This document shows positions 1 to 8,880 of a DNA stretch of 64,000 nucleotides, piece after piece. Positions within the stretch are counted from its first letter, which is position 1. Every line of letters starts with the position of its first letter. The stretch comes from Salinarimonas sp. (GTDB lineage Bacteria > Pseudomonadota > Alphaproteobacteria > Rhizobiales > Beijerinckiaceae): the NCBI RefSeq assembly GCF_040111675.1, contig NZ_CP157794.1, positions 3,245,501 to 3,309,500 of the forward strand. The letters are read 5' to 3'. The notes beneath the pieces were generated by a model. That model did not search any database and had not been told where the DNA came from. It worked only from the letters and a program-made list of their open reading frames with translations. The translations under genes were made by a program, and so were the position numbers.

Positions 1-7
1 AGAATAC

Positions 8-715
8 ATGGGTCGAGGTCGAGAGTTCCGCGATTCGGGCCGTCGTGGGTTCGATGATGATTTTGGTCAGCGTCGGTCTGACTATTTCGAGCCGCGCGCG
101 GAACGCGGCTCCTTCGGCGGCGGCGCTCCGATGGCGCCGCGCCCGGTCGGCGGCCCGGTCGTCGACGCCGTGGTGAAGTGGTTCAACCCGGACAAGGGCT
201 TCGGCTTCGTCGAGGTCGCGGACGGCTCCGGCGACGCCTTCCTGCACATCCGCGCGGTCGAGGCCGCCGGCCACAGCGACCTGCAGCCGGGCACCCGGCT
301 CGAGGTGCGCACGGCTCAGGGCCAGAAGGGTCCGCAGGTGACCGAGGTCATCTCCGTCGATACGTCGACCGCGCAGGCCCCCGCGCCGCGCGCGCCCGGC
401 GGCTTCGGCGCGGGTCCCGGCGGCCCCGGCGCCGCCCGCCGCCCGCCCCGTCCGGGCTTCGGCGCCGGCGGCGGCGGTCCCCGCCACACCGGCCCGACGA
501 CGGAGCTGATGGGCACCGTCAAGTGGTACAACCCGACCAAGGGCTTCGGCTTCATCGTGGCCGAGGACGGCGGCAAGGACGTATTCGTCCACCGCTCGGT
601 TCTGATGCGCGCCAACCTCCCCGACCTCATCGAGGGCCAGCCGGTCCGCATGGGCGTGGTCGACGGGATGAAGGGCCGCGAGGCCGCCACGATCGAGCTC
701 AGCGACGGCGCCTGA
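8..715 (+). CDS. Two-domain cold-shock protein (235 aa)
   Basis: RNA/ssDNA-binding protein with two cold-shock (OB-fold) domains, at about residues 52-118 and 166-233. Each has an RNP1-like KGFGF stretch and an RNP2-like segment (DAFLHI in the first, DVFVHR in the second). A Gly/Arg-rich head (1-45) and a Gly/Pro linker (about 125-160) flank the first domain, as in the double-CSD proteins of alphaproteobacteria rather than the 70-aa CspA form. Likely cytoplasmic RNA chaperone. The ATG lies almost at the window edge, so its promoter is outside. A terminator hairpin follows closely, suggesting a single-gene unit. Confidence 0.9.
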   Translation: MGRGREFRDSGRRGFDDDFGQRRSDYFEPRAERGSFGGGAPMAPRPVGGPVVDAVVKWFNPDKGFGFVEVADGSGDAFLHIRAVEAAGHSDLQPGTRLEVRTAQGQKGPQVTEVISVDTSTAQAPAPRAPGGFGAGPGGPGAARRPPRPGFGAGGGGPRHTGPTTELMGTVKWYNPTKGFGFIVAEDGGKDVFVHRSVLMRANLPDLIEGQPVRMGVVDGMKGREAATIELSDGA

Positions 716-751
716 TCGGCGCTGCTCCGCGGTTCCGTGGATGCGAGCATG

Positions 752-780
752 GGCGGGCTCCCTCGGGGGCCCGCCTTTTC
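752..780 (+). terminator. Rho-independent terminator after the cold-shock gene
   Basis: A 7-bp perfect stem (GGCGGGC at 752-758 with GCCCGCC at 769-775) is followed directly by TTTTC, about 35 bases after the cold-shock stop codon. The rest of 716-891 holds nothing else I can recognise. Confidence 0.75.
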
Positions 781-891
781 GCGTTCGAGGGGCGGCACGC
801 AGACGCGACCTGAAGCATCGCGCGCCGACGGGCTCCCCTCGCCGGCATCATCGAGCTTTTCTTCCAGCGGCTCGCACTGCATCGCAAGCCG

Positions 892-1383
892 CTATTCCTC
901 CCCCGTCAGCGCCTCGAGCGGCGCCGCCGGCTCGTCCTTCACCGTTCGCGTGACGATGTAGGTAAAGTAGCGATCGATGCCGATCTGGCGCTCGAGCAGG
1001 GCGTCGACGAGCCGCTGATAGGCGTCGATGTCACGGGCGACGACCCGCAGGATGTAGTCGACCCCGCCCCCCACCGACCAGCAGGCGACGATCTCCGGCA
1101 CGGCCCGCACCGCGCGCTCGAAGCGCTCGAAATCCGCCTGGCGGTGGGCGCCGAGCGTGACCTCCATCAGCACCGTCGCGGCCGGCAGCCCGAGCGCCTT
1201 GAGCGAGACGCGCGCGTGGTAGCCCGCGACGATACCCGCCTTCTCCAGCCGGTCGAGCCGGGTCCAGCACGGCGTCGGCGACAGCCCCACCTCCTCGGCG
1301 AGCGCCAGCTTGGTGATGCGGCCGTTGCGCTGGACGGCGGCGAGGATGCGCAGGTCGATCGCGTCGAGCTTCAGCGGCTTCAT
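892..1383 (-). CDS. asnC: Lrp/AsnC-family regulator of ectoine catabolism
   Basis: A 163-aa regulator with an N-terminal winged helix-turn-helix (about 5-60) and a RAM/AsnC ligand-binding domain (about 70-150). It is transcribed divergently from enuR across only 52 bases, at the head of the ehu-eut cluster. Many ectoine-degrading proteobacteria carry such an AsnC/Lrp gene (also called DoeX) beside enuR, where it acts as a second regulator. The family call rests on sequence; the ectoine role rests on position. Confidence 0.85.
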   Translation of the reverse strand: MKPLKLDAIDLRILAAVQRNGRITKLALAEEVGLSPTPCWTRLDRLEKAGIVAGYHARVSLKALGLPAATVLMEVTLGAHRQADFERFERAVRAVPEIVACWSVGGGVDYILRVVARDIDAYQRLVDALLERQIGIDRYFTYIVTRTVKDEPAAPLEALTGEE

Positions 1384-1435
1384 CGTCTCGCGATTTCCGT
1401 TGCCAATTGTCGTGACTTAACCCACAAAGAAACTC

Positions 1436-2821
1436 ATGACAATCTGGCGCCCGGATCCGTCCACCCTCAAGCGTCCCGTCTACGCCTCGCTGGCGGAGCA
1501 GATCGCCCGCGCCATCGGCGAGGGCGCGCTGCCGGAGGGCGCGCAGCTTCCCGTCCAGCGCAGGCTCGCCGACGAGCTCGGCCTCGCCGTCCAGACGGTG
1601 AGCCGCGCCTACGAGGAGCTCGGCCGGCGCGGGCTCGTCGCGGGCGAGACCGGACGGGGCACCTTCGTGCGCACCGTGCGCCGCGAGCCGGAGCCCCCCT
1701 ACCTGCCCGAGCGGCTGAACGAGCTGATCGACCTCTCCATCCTCAAGCCGGTCTGCGAGCCGCTGCATCTCGAGCGCATGAAGGAGGCGCTCGCGCGCCT
1801 CGCGCAGGACGTGCCGGCGAGCGCCATTCTCTCGTTTCGCCCCAACGTCGTGTTCCCGCGCCACCGCGCCGTCGCGGCCGACTGGCTCGCGACCTGCGGC
1901 GTGTCGATCTCGCCGCTCAACGTCACCGTCACCAACGGCGCCACCGCGGCGCAGACGATCGCGCTGATGAGCGTCGCCTCGCCCGGCGCGGCCGTCGCGA
2001 CCGAGGCGATCGGCCATCACACGCTCACGCCGCTCGCCTCCTATCTCGGGCTAAAGCTCGTCGGGATCGCCATCGACGACGAGGGCATGATCCCCGAGGC
2101 GCTCGACGAGGCCGCGGCCGAGCACGACCTGCGCGCGGCGTTCGTGCAGCCGAGCGTCATCAATCCCTGCGCCAGCCTGATGGGGGAGACGCGCCGCGCG
2201 GCCCTCGTCGCCGTCGCCCGGAAGCGGGACCTCGCCCTCGTCGAGAACGACGTCCTCGGGCCGCTGATCGCGCGCCGTGCGCCGCCGCTCGCGCAGATCG
2301 CCCCGGAGCGTACGCTCTACGTCACGACCTTCACCAAGACCGTGATGCCCGGCCTGCGCATCGGCTATCTCGCCGTGCCCGACCGCTACGTCGCCGCGGC
2401 GGCCAACCGCCATCTCGTCACGATGTGGATGGCGACGCCGATCATGGCCGAGATCGCCAGCCGCTGGGTCGCGGACGGGACGGCCTCGGCCTTGGTCGCG
2501 TGGCAGCGCGAGGCGCTGCACGGGCGGCACCGGATCGTGGCGGAGGCGCTGGAGGGGATCGCCTACCGGGCGCATCCCGAGAGCCTGCACGTCTGGGCGC
2601 CGCTGCCGGCGACCCATTCCGAGAGCGCCTTCGTCAGCCAGGCGCGCGCCCAGGGCGTGGCCATCGCGCCCGGCCAGAGCTTCCGCATCGGCGACGGCCC
2701 GTCCACGGCGGCGGTGCGCATCTCGCTGGGCTCGACCGACGCCGACGAGCTGCGCATCGGCCTGCGCCAGATCGCGCACCTGATCCACGCCGGGTCCGAG
2801 CCCGTGCTGCTCGCGATCTGA
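1436..2821 (+). CDS. enuR: EnuR-type MocR regulator of ectoine/hydroxyectoine uptake and use
   Basis: A 461-aa MocR-subgroup GntR regulator: winged helix at about 10-75, then a fold-type I aminotransferase-like domain binding PLP. The PLP lysine is K301 in the context TTFTKTVMPGLRIGY, matching by eye the lysine (near 302) reported for EnuR of Ruegeria pomeroyi. EnuR represses the import and catabolic genes until a catabolite (N-alpha-acetyl-diaminobutyrate or diaminobutyrate) reacts with PLP. The gene sits directly upstream of ehuA in the same orientation, its classical place. Confidence 0.9.
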   Translation: MTIWRPDPSTLKRPVYASLAEQIARAIGEGALPEGAQLPVQRRLADELGLAVQTVSRAYEELGRRGLVAGETGRGTFVRTVRREPEPPYLPERLNELIDLSILKPVCEPLHLERMKEALARLAQDVPASAILSFRPNVVFPRHRAVAADWLATCGVSISPLNVTVTNGATAAQTIALMSVASPGAAVATEAIGHHTLTPLASYLGLKLVGIAIDDEGMIPEALDEAAAEHDLRAAFVQPSVINPCASLMGETRRAALVAVARKRDLALVENDVLGPLIARRAPPLAQIAPERTLYVTTFTKTVMPGLRIGYLAVPDRYVAAAANRHLVTMWMATPIMAEIASRWVADGTASALVAWQREALHGRHRIVAEALEGIAYRAHPESLHVWAPLPATHSESAFVSQARAQGVAIAPGQSFRIGDGPSTAAVRISLGSTDADELRIGLRQIAHLIHAGSEPVLLAI

Positions 2822-2944
2822 GCGCATCGCTCAGGAATGATGCGTTGGCGGCAATATTGTACTGATTTTATTTTCGCGATTGACATGAAATTGCCCTGAC
2901 GTCACCGTGAGCGCCATCTCATCGCAGGATAGCGAGGCGCCCCG
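2822..2944 (+). promoter_or_regulatory. Probable promoter/operator region of the ehu-eut operon
   Basis: The 123-base gap between enuR and ehuA holds a markedly A+T-rich patch (about 2850-2890) in an otherwise G+C-rich region. It includes a TTGACA hexamer at 2880-2885. The EnuR operator in other species is an A+T-rich stretch just upstream of the uptake genes, so this is the natural site here. No clear -10 box could be fixed. Confidence 0.4.
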
Positions 2945-3745
2945 GTGATCCAGGCCAACGCGACCGCTCCCATCATCGAGGTCGACCGCGTCTCGAAGAG
3001 CTTCGGCGACTTCAAGGTGCTCGACGAGCTGACCTTCAGCGTCGCGCCGGCGGAGAAGCTCGCGCTCATCGGCCCGTCGGGCTCGGGGAAGACGACGATC
3101 CTGCGCATCCTGATGACGCTCGAGACCATCGACGGCGGGCACATCCGCGTCGAGGGCGAGGAGCTCTTCCACATGGAGAAGGCCGGCCGGCTCGCGCCGG
3201 CGGACGACGCGCACCTGCACCGGATGCGCGCCAAGATCGGCATGGTCTTCCAGCTGTTCAACCTCTTCCCGCACATGTGCGTGATCGACAACGTCACCCT
3301 CGCGCCGACGCTGACGAAGGGCGTGCCGAAGGAGGCGGCGCAGCGCCGCGCCATGGAGCTGCTCGACATGGTGGGCCTCGCCGACAAGGCGAAGGCGATG
3401 CCCGCCCAGCTCTCCGGCGGCCAGAAGCAGCGCGTCGCCATCGCCCGCGCGCTCGCGCTGGAACCGAAGATCATGCTGTTCGACGAGGTCACGTCGGCCC
3501 TCGACCCCGAGCTGGTCGAGGAGGTGCTCAACGTCATGCACCGGCTCGCCCGCGAGACGGACATGACCATGCTCCTCGTCACCCACGAGATGGGCTTCGC
3601 GCACGACTTCGCCGACCGGGTGATGTTCTTCGACCGCGGCCGCATCATCGAGCAGGGCCCGCCCTCCGACATCTTCACCAACCCGCGGGAGGAGCGCACG
3701 CAGACCTTCCTGCGCAAGATCATCGCGGCCGGACACCGCGTTTGA
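2945..3745 (+). CDS. ehuA: Ectoine/hydroxyectoine ABC transporter, ATP-binding subunit
   Basis: A 266-aa polar amino acid-type ABC ATPase that powers ectoine uptake at the inner membrane. Walker A is GPSGSGKT (43-50), the signature is LSGGQ (156-160), and the Walker B aspartate and glutamate are D180 and E181, with a switch histidine in VTHEMGF. It uses a GTG start. First gene of ehuABCD, followed by the binding protein and two permeases. The assignment to ectoine rather than another amino acid rests on the flanking enuR and eut genes. Confidence 0.9.
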   Translation: MIQANATAPIIEVDRVSKSFGDFKVLDELTFSVAPAEKLALIGPSGSGKTTILRILMTLETIDGGHIRVEGEELFHMEKAGRLAPADDAHLHRMRAKIGMVFQLFNLFPHMCVIDNVTLAPTLTKGVPKEAAQRRAMELLDMVGLADKAKAMPAQLSGGQKQRVAIARALALEPKIMLFDEVTSALDPELVEEVLNVMHRLARETDMTMLLVTHEMGFAHDFADRVMFFDRGRIIEQGPPSDIFTNPREERTQTFLRKIIAAGHRV

Positions 3746-3816
3746 GCGCCGGCCCGCCTATCCGCGGCGCCGGACGAAAGTGCGTCGAGACGCAAGAAGA
3801 AAGGGGAACCAGGACC

Positions 3817-4674
3817 ATGACCATCGCCCTCCTCTCCCGCCGGCTGGCCGCCGTCGCGCTGATCGGCGCGGCCGCCGCCTTCGCCGGCCCCGCCACGGCG
3901 CAGGACGACGCCCGCATCCAGGAGCTGCGCGACCAGGGCTTCGCCCGCATCGCCATCGCCAACGAGCCGCCCTACACCGCGGTCAACCCGGACGGCACGG
4001 TCTCCGGCGCCGCGCCCGACCTCGCGCGCGAGATCTTCAAGCGCATGGGCATCGACGACGTCGCCGCCTCGGTCTCCGAGTACGGCGCCATGATCCCGGG
4101 CCTGCAGGCCGGTCGCTTCGACGCGGTGACGGCGGGCCTGTTCATGCGCCCCGAGCGCTGCGCCGCGGTCGCCTATTCCGAGCCGATCCTGTGCGACGCC
4201 GAGGCCTTCGCCGTGAAGGCGGGCAACCCGCTCAACCTGAAGACCTTCGCCGACATCGCCGCCCATCCGACCGCGACGATCGGCGCGCCGGGCGGCGGCA
4301 CCGAGGAGCGCCTCGCGCTCGAATCCGGCGTGCCGCGCGACCGCGTCATCGTCGTGCCCGACGGCCAGAGCGGCATCAACATGCTCCAGGACGGGCGCAT
4401 CGACGTCTATTCGCTGCCCGTGCTGTCGATCTCGGACCTGCTCGCCCGCGCCCAGGACGAGAACCTCGCCATGGTCGCGCCCATCGCCGACGCGCCGGTC
4501 TATTGCGACGGCGCCGCCTTCCGCCGGCAGGACACGGCGCTTCGCGACGAGTACGACCGCATCCTCGCGGAGATGAAGGAATCGGGCGAGTTCGCCGCGA
4601 TCATCGAGCCCTACGGCTTCTCCGCGGCGGCCGCGATGAGCACGAGCCGCGAGAAGCTCTGCTCGGGCGGCTGA
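3817..4674 (+). CDS. ehuB: Ectoine/hydroxyectoine-binding periplasmic protein
   Basis: A 285-aa family 3 extracellular solute-binding protein. Residues 1 to about 28 form a Sec signal peptide (charged start, Ala/Leu core, ATAQ cleavage region). The mature part has the two-lobe SBP_bac_3 pattern, with the early YTAVNPDGTVSG segment and an SEYGAMIPGLQAGRFD region. It captures ectoine or hydroxyectoine for EhuCD. The ATG at 3817 is chosen because an AAGGGGAA-like Shine-Dalgarno lies just before it and the signal peptide begins there. A strong hairpin follows the stop. Confidence 0.9.
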   Translation: MTIALLSRRLAAVALIGAAAAFAGPATAQDDARIQELRDQGFARIAIANEPPYTAVNPDGTVSGAAPDLAREIFKRMGIDDVAASVSEYGAMIPGLQAGRFDAVTAGLFMRPERCAAVAYSEPILCDAEAFAVKAGNPLNLKTFADIAAHPTATIGAPGGGTEERLALESGVPRDRVIVVPDGQSGINMLQDGRIDVYSLPVLSISDLLARAQDENLAMVAPIADAPVYCDGAAFRRQDTALRDEYDRILAEMKESGEFAAIIEPYGFSAAAAMSTSREKLCSGG

Positions 4675-4684
4675 TCCGTCGTCC

Positions 4685-4711
4685 GCGGCGCGCCGCCCGT
4701 CGGCGCGCCGC
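4685..4711 (+). repeat. Perfect 10-bp inverted repeat in the ehuB-ehuC gap
   Basis: GCGGCGCGCC (4685-4694) pairs with GGCGCGCCGC (4702-4711) over a 7-base loop, 10 bases after the ehuB stop. No T-run follows. It looks like an mRNA-stabilising or attenuating stem-loop of the kind placed after abundant binding-protein genes. Confidence 0.6.
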
Positions 4712-4750
4712 TCTCTCGCCCACCCCCGCGGCCCGTCGAGACGCCTCGCC

Positions 4751-5407
4751 ATGGACTATTCCGGCTACATCACGCTGATCCTGCAGGGCGCCCTCGTCAC
4801 GGCGCAGCTCACCGTGATGGGCTGCGCGCTCGCGCTCGTCATGGCCTTCATCGCCGGGCTCGGGCGGCTGTCGCGCTTCGCCTGGGCGCGGGCGATCGCC
4901 ACGGCCTACATCGAGTTCTTCCGCGGCACCTCGGTCTTCGTGCAGCTGTTCTGGGCCTATTTCGTGCTCCCGCTGCTCGGCGTCGAGCTCACCCCGCTGC
5001 AGGCGGGCGTGCTGGCGCTCGGCCTCAACGTCGGCGCCTACGGCGCGGAGGTGGTGCGCGGGGCCGTCCAGTCCATCGGCAAGGAGCAGCGCGAGGCCTG
5101 CGTTGCGCTCAACCTCACCCGCTTCCAGGCCCTGCGCTGGGTGGTGCTGCCCCAGGCCGTCGTGCTGATGCTGCCGACCTTCGGCAACAACGCCATCGAG
5201 CTGCTCAAGGCGACGGCCATCGTCTCCCTGATCTCGATCTCGGACATGACCTTCCAGGCGCAGGTCATGCGCGCCCAGACCGGCGACACGCTCGTGCCCT
5301 TCGGCACCATCATGATCCTCTACTTCCTGTTCGCGCTCGCGATCGCGGGCGGGATCAGGGCGCTGGAGCGCCGCCTCACGCGCGGCCTCGACGGCGTGCG
5401 GGCCTGA
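4751..5407 (+). CDS. ehuC: Ectoine ABC transporter permease EhuC
   Basis: A 218-aa HisMQ/GlnP-type permease with several hydrophobic segments and the cytoplasmic EAA-loop that docks the ATPase (EACVALNLTRFQALRWVVLP, around residues 115-135). It forms a heterodimeric channel with EhuD. The gap from ehuB (76 bases) is filled mainly by a hairpin; the gap to ehuD is only 14 bases. Confidence 0.88.
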   Translation: MDYSGYITLILQGALVTAQLTVMGCALALVMAFIAGLGRLSRFAWARAIATAYIEFFRGTSVFVQLFWAYFVLPLLGVELTPLQAGVLALGLNVGAYGAEVVRGAVQSIGKEQREACVALNLTRFQALRWVVLPQAVVLMLPTFGNNAIELLKATAIVSLISISDMTFQAQVMRAQTGDTLVPFGTIMILYFLFALAIAGGIRALERRLTRGLDGVRA

Positions 5408-5421
5408 GGGAGGAGACCGCC

Positions 5422-6081
5422 ATGCTCTGGGACTGGTCCTTCGCCATCTCCATCATCCCGACGCTGTGGGAGGGCGTGAAGATCACGATCCTCGCGACGC
5501 TGCTCGGCTCCGTCCTCGCCGCGATCGTGGGCCTCGCCATCGCGCTGCTGCGCCGCTCGAAGAACCTCCTCGTCTGCAAGCCGGTGGCGTTCTTCGCGGA
5601 ATTCATCCGCGGCACGCCGCTTCTCGTCCAGCTCTACGTCCTGTTCTACGTCCTGCCGGACATCGGCATCACGCTCTCGCCGCTGATGGCGGGGGTGATC
5701 GGGCTCGGCCTGCATTACGGCACCTACACGGCCGAGGTCTATCGCGCGGGCATCGACAACGTGCCCCGCGGCCAGTGGGAGGCGGCCAAGGCCGTCAACC
5801 TCACGCCCGCGCAGACCTGGACGCGCATCGTCATGCCCCAGGCCGTGCCGCCGATGATCCCGGCCCTGGCCAACTACTTCATCGCCATGTTCAAGGAGAC
5901 GCCGCTCCTCTCGGCGATCACCATCCTCGAACTGATGAACCAGGCCCGCTCCATCGCGAACTTCAACTACCGCTACATCGAGCCGATGACGATGGTGGGC
6001 GTGTTCTTCCTCGTCATCAGCCTGATCTCGGTCTTCGGGCTGCGCTGGCTCGAGCGGCGCTACGGGCGGGTCGGATCATGA
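5422..6081 (+). CDS. ehuD: Ectoine ABC transporter permease EhuD
   Basis: A 219-aa inner-membrane permease of the same polar amino acid family as EhuC, with EAA-loop EAAKAVNLTPAQTWTRIVMP. A GGGAGGAGA Shine-Dalgarno lies directly before its ATG. Its stop overlaps the eutA start (ATGA), so transport and catabolism are translationally coupled. Confidence 0.88.
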   Translation: MLWDWSFAISIIPTLWEGVKITILATLLGSVLAAIVGLAIALLRRSKNLLVCKPVAFFAEFIRGTPLLVQLYVLFYVLPDIGITLSPLMAGVIGLGLHYGTYTAEVYRAGIDNVPRGQWEAAKAVNLTPAQTWTRIVMPQAVPPMIPALANYFIAMFKETPLLSAITILELMNQARSIANFNYRYIEPMTMVGVFFLVISLISVFGLRWLERRYGRVGS

Positions 6082-6863
6082 GCGACGCGCCCGTTCCCCG
6101 AGCGCTCGACCTGCCGCTCGGCTTCGACGCCGAGCCGGTGGGAAGGCGCATCGGTCTCGTCGTCCTCGCCACCGATCACACGACGGAGCCCGATTTCGCC
6201 CGCATGGTCGCGGCGCCCGACGTCGGCGTGTACGTCGCGCGGATCGCCTACGCCAACCCGACGACGCCGGAGAACCTCCGGGCCATGCAGCCCGATCTCG
6301 CCCGGGGCGCGGCCCTGCTGCTGCCGGAGGAGCGGCTCGACGCGATCTGCTATTCCTGCACCTCGGCCTCCGTCGTCATCGGCGACGACGCGGTCGCGGC
6401 CGCGATCCGGGAGGGCAAGCCCGGCGTCCCCGTGGTGACGCCGACCCGCGCGGCGGTCGAGGCGCTGCGCGCGCACGGCGCCCGGCGTATCGCGATCCTC
6501 ACGCCCTACACGATCGAGACCTCGGCGTCCCTCGCGCCCTATTTCGAAGGGCGCGGCTTTTCGGTCGCGGGCGTCTCCTGCCTCGGCCTCGAGGACGACC
6601 GGCAGATGGCGCGGCTCGACGGGCCGACCCTGATCGCGGCGGCCCGCGCGGCGCTCGCACCGGGGGCGCAAGCGCTGTTCGTCTCCTGCACGGCCTTGCG
6701 CTCGGCCGCGCTCGCGGCGGAGATGGAGGCCGCTCTCGGCCTGCCGGTGGTGACGTCGAACCTCGCCACCGCCTGGGCCTGCGCGCGGCTCGTGGGCGAG
6801 ACGCCGCGCGTCGACGCCCGGCTCGCCGCCCTCCCCCTGCCCGACCCGACGGCCTTCGCATGA
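6078..6863 (+). CDS. eutA: Ectoine utilization protein EutA (Asp/Glu racemase-like)
   Basis: A 261-aa member of the arylmalonate decarboxylase/maleate isomerase/Asp-Glu racemase superfamily. Two cysteine-containing motifs, CYSCTSASV and FVSCTALRSA, mark the paired catalytic cysteines of that fold. EutA, with EutB and EutC, is needed to convert hydroxyectoine to ectoine before ring opening, but its exact reaction is not settled. The ATG overlaps the ehuD stop by 4 bases and the gene overlaps eutB in the same way. Confidence 0.85.
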   Translation: MSDAPVPRALDLPLGFDAEPVGRRIGLVVLATDHTTEPDFARMVAAPDVGVYVARIAYANPTTPENLRAMQPDLARGAALLLPEERLDAICYSCTSASVVIGDDAVAAAIREGKPGVPVVTPTRAAVEALRAHGARRIAILTPYTIETSASLAPYFEGRGFSVAGVSCLGLEDDRQMARLDGPTLIAAARAALAPGAQALFVSCTALRSAALAAEMEAALGLPVVTSNLATAWACARLVGETPRVDARLAALPLPDPTAFA

Positions 6864-7849
6864 GCCCGCATCCCGGCCTCGCCGATTTCGAGCGCGCCCG
6901 CGCGGCTCTGGCGGGCCGCATCCGGCGCACGCCCGCCCGCCCCTCGCCGGCGCTCGCCGCGCGCCTCGGCGCCCCCGTCGTGCTCAAGCACGAGCACGAG
7001 CAGACCACCGGCGCCTTCAAGCTGCGCGGGGCGACGAACGCGCTCGCGACCCTCTCGGACGCCGAGCGCGCGCGCGGCGTCGTCACGGTCTCCACCGGCA
7101 ATCACGGGCGGGCGCTGGCGCACGCCGCGCGCGAGGTCGGCGTGCGCTGCGTCGTCGCCATGTCGCGCCTCGTGCCGCAGAACAAGCTCGACGCCATCGC
7201 CGCGCTCGGGGCCGAGATCGCGATCCACGGCGCCTCGCAGGACGAGGCTCAGGGCGAGGTGGACCGGCGGGTGGCCGAGGAGGGGCTCGTCGAGATCCCG
7301 CCCTTCGACAATCCGGACGTCATCGCCGGCCAGGGCACGCTCGGGCTCGAGCTCGTCGAGGACGTCCCCGATCTCGCGCAGGTGCTGATCCCGCTCTCCG
7401 GCGGCGGCCTCGCGGCGGGCGTCGCGGCGGCGGTGAAGGCGCAGCGCCCGTCGGCGCGTATCGTCGGAATCTCCATGGAGCGCGGCGCGGCCATGCAGGC
7501 GAGCCTCGCCGCGGGGCGGCCGGTGCTGGTCGAGGAGGCGGAGAGCCTCGCGGATTCGCTCGGCGGCGGCATCGGGCTCGAGAACCGGCACACCTTCGCC
7601 ATGCTGCGCGACCTGATGGACGAGGTGGTGCTCCTCACCGAGGACGAGATCGCCGCCGGCATCGCCTTCTGCCACGCGGTGGAGGGCGTCGTCGTCGAGG
7701 GCGGCGGCGCCGTCGGGCCCGGCGCGATCCTCGCGGGGAAGATCCACCCGCACGGACCGACCGTCGCGATCCTGTCCGGCCGCAACATCGACCCGGCCCT
7801 CCACGCCCGGATCGTGTCCGATCCCGCCGTCCTCGAAAGGCTCGCCTGA
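6860..7849 (+). CDS. eutB: Hydroxyectoine utilization dehydratase EutB
   Basis: A 329-aa fold-type II PLP enzyme related to threonine dehydratase. The PLP lysine lies in TGAFKLRGA (about residue 54) and the phosphate-binding glycine loop is SGGGLAAG. The Asn-containing STGNHGRALA segment is typical. It is proposed to remove the hydroxyl of the hydroxyectoine-derived intermediate. There is no C-terminal ACT regulatory domain, consistent with a catabolic role. Overlaps eutA by ATGA and eutC by a TGATG junction. Confidence 0.87.
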   Translation: MSPHPGLADFERARAALAGRIRRTPARPSPALAARLGAPVVLKHEHEQTTGAFKLRGATNALATLSDAERARGVVTVSTGNHGRALAHAAREVGVRCVVAMSRLVPQNKLDAIAALGAEIAIHGASQDEAQGEVDRRVAEEGLVEIPPFDNPDVIAGQGTLGLELVEDVPDLAQVLIPLSGGGLAAGVAAAVKAQRPSARIVGISMERGAAMQASLAAGRPVLVEEAESLADSLGGGIGLENRHTFAMLRDLMDEVVLLTEDEIAAGIAFCHAVEGVVVEGGGAVGPGAILAGKIHPHGPTVAILSGRNIDPALHARIVSDPAVLERLA

Positions 7850-8880
7850 TGCCGCAGATCACCCTCGTCGGGGAGCGCGACCTGCGCGCGCTCGTGCCCC
7901 TCGACCGCGCGGCGATCGACGCGGTGCGCGGGACCTTCGTGGGGCTCGCCTCCGGGCGCGTGGTGATGCCGCCGATCCTGTCCATGGCGATGCCGGACGT
8001 CCACGGCGAGGTGGACGTGAAGACGGCCTACGTGCCCGGCCTCGAGGGCTTCGCGGTGAAGATCTCGCCGGGCTTCTTCGACAACCCGCAGCTCGGCCTG
8101 CCCTCCCTCAACGGGCTGATGGTGCTGCTCTCGGCGAAGACCGGCCTCGTCGAGGCGCTGTTCCTCGACAACGGCTGGCTCACGGACGTGCGCACCGCGG
8201 CCGCCGGCGCAATCGCGGCGGACGCGCTGGCGCGACGGGACGCACGGGTCGCGACGGTTTTCGGCGCGGGGACGCAGGCGCGGCTCCAGATGCAGGCGCT
8301 CGCCCTGGTGCGCGATCTCGCCGAGATCCGGGTCTGGGCGCGCGACACGGTGAAGGCCGCCGCCTGCGCCGCCGACATCGAGGCCGCGACCGGCGTCCCC
8401 GCCCGCGCCGTGGCGGAGCCCCGCGGCGCCGTCTCGGGCGCCGACATCGTGGTGACGACGACCCCGGCGACGAGCCCGATCCTGTTCGCCGACTGGCTGG
8501 AGCCCGGGCAGCACGTCACCGCCATGGGCTCGGACGCCGAGAGCAAGGGCGAGCTCGACCCGGAGATCCTCGCCCGCGCGACGCTCTACGTCGCCGACAG
8601 CCTCGGCCAGACCCGCCGGCTCGGCGAGTTGCGCCGGGCGATCTCGGCGCGGATCGTGCCCGAGCACGCGACGTTCCCCGAGCTCGGAGACGTGCTGACC
8701 GGCCGCCATGCCGGGCGGCCCGGGCCGGAGGCGATCACCGTGTGCGATCTCACCGGCACCGGCGCGCAGGACACCGCCATCGCCGCCTTCGCCCGCGCCC
8801 GCGTCGCCGAGGCGGGAGCGGGGACAACTTTCGAAACCCGACCTTCTTCGACGGGCCAACGAGACAAGAGACGATCATGA
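7849..8880 (+). CDS. eutC: Ectoine utilization protein EutC (ornithine cyclodeaminase family)
   Basis: A 343-aa member of the ornithine cyclodeaminase/mu-crystallin family with the NAD(P)-binding motif VFGAGTQARLQ and the conserved DVRTAAAGAIA segment before it. In the EutABC branch it would reduce the imine formed by EutB to complete the conversion of hydroxyectoine to ectoine. The first base of its ATG is the last base of the eutB stop, and its own stop overlaps the eutD start by ATGA. Confidence 0.87.
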   Translation: MPQITLVGERDLRALVPLDRAAIDAVRGTFVGLASGRVVMPPILSMAMPDVHGEVDVKTAYVPGLEGFAVKISPGFFDNPQLGLPSLNGLMVLLSAKTGLVEALFLDNGWLTDVRTAAAGAIAADALARRDARVATVFGAGTQARLQMQALALVRDLAEIRVWARDTVKAAACAADIEAATGVPARAVAEPRGAVSGADIVVTTTPATSPILFADWLEPGQHVTAMGSDAESKGELDPEILARATLYVADSLGQTRRLGELRRAISARIVPEHATFPELGDVLTGRHAGRPGPEAITVCDLTGTGAQDTAIAAFARARVAEAGAGTTFETRPSSTGQRDKRRS

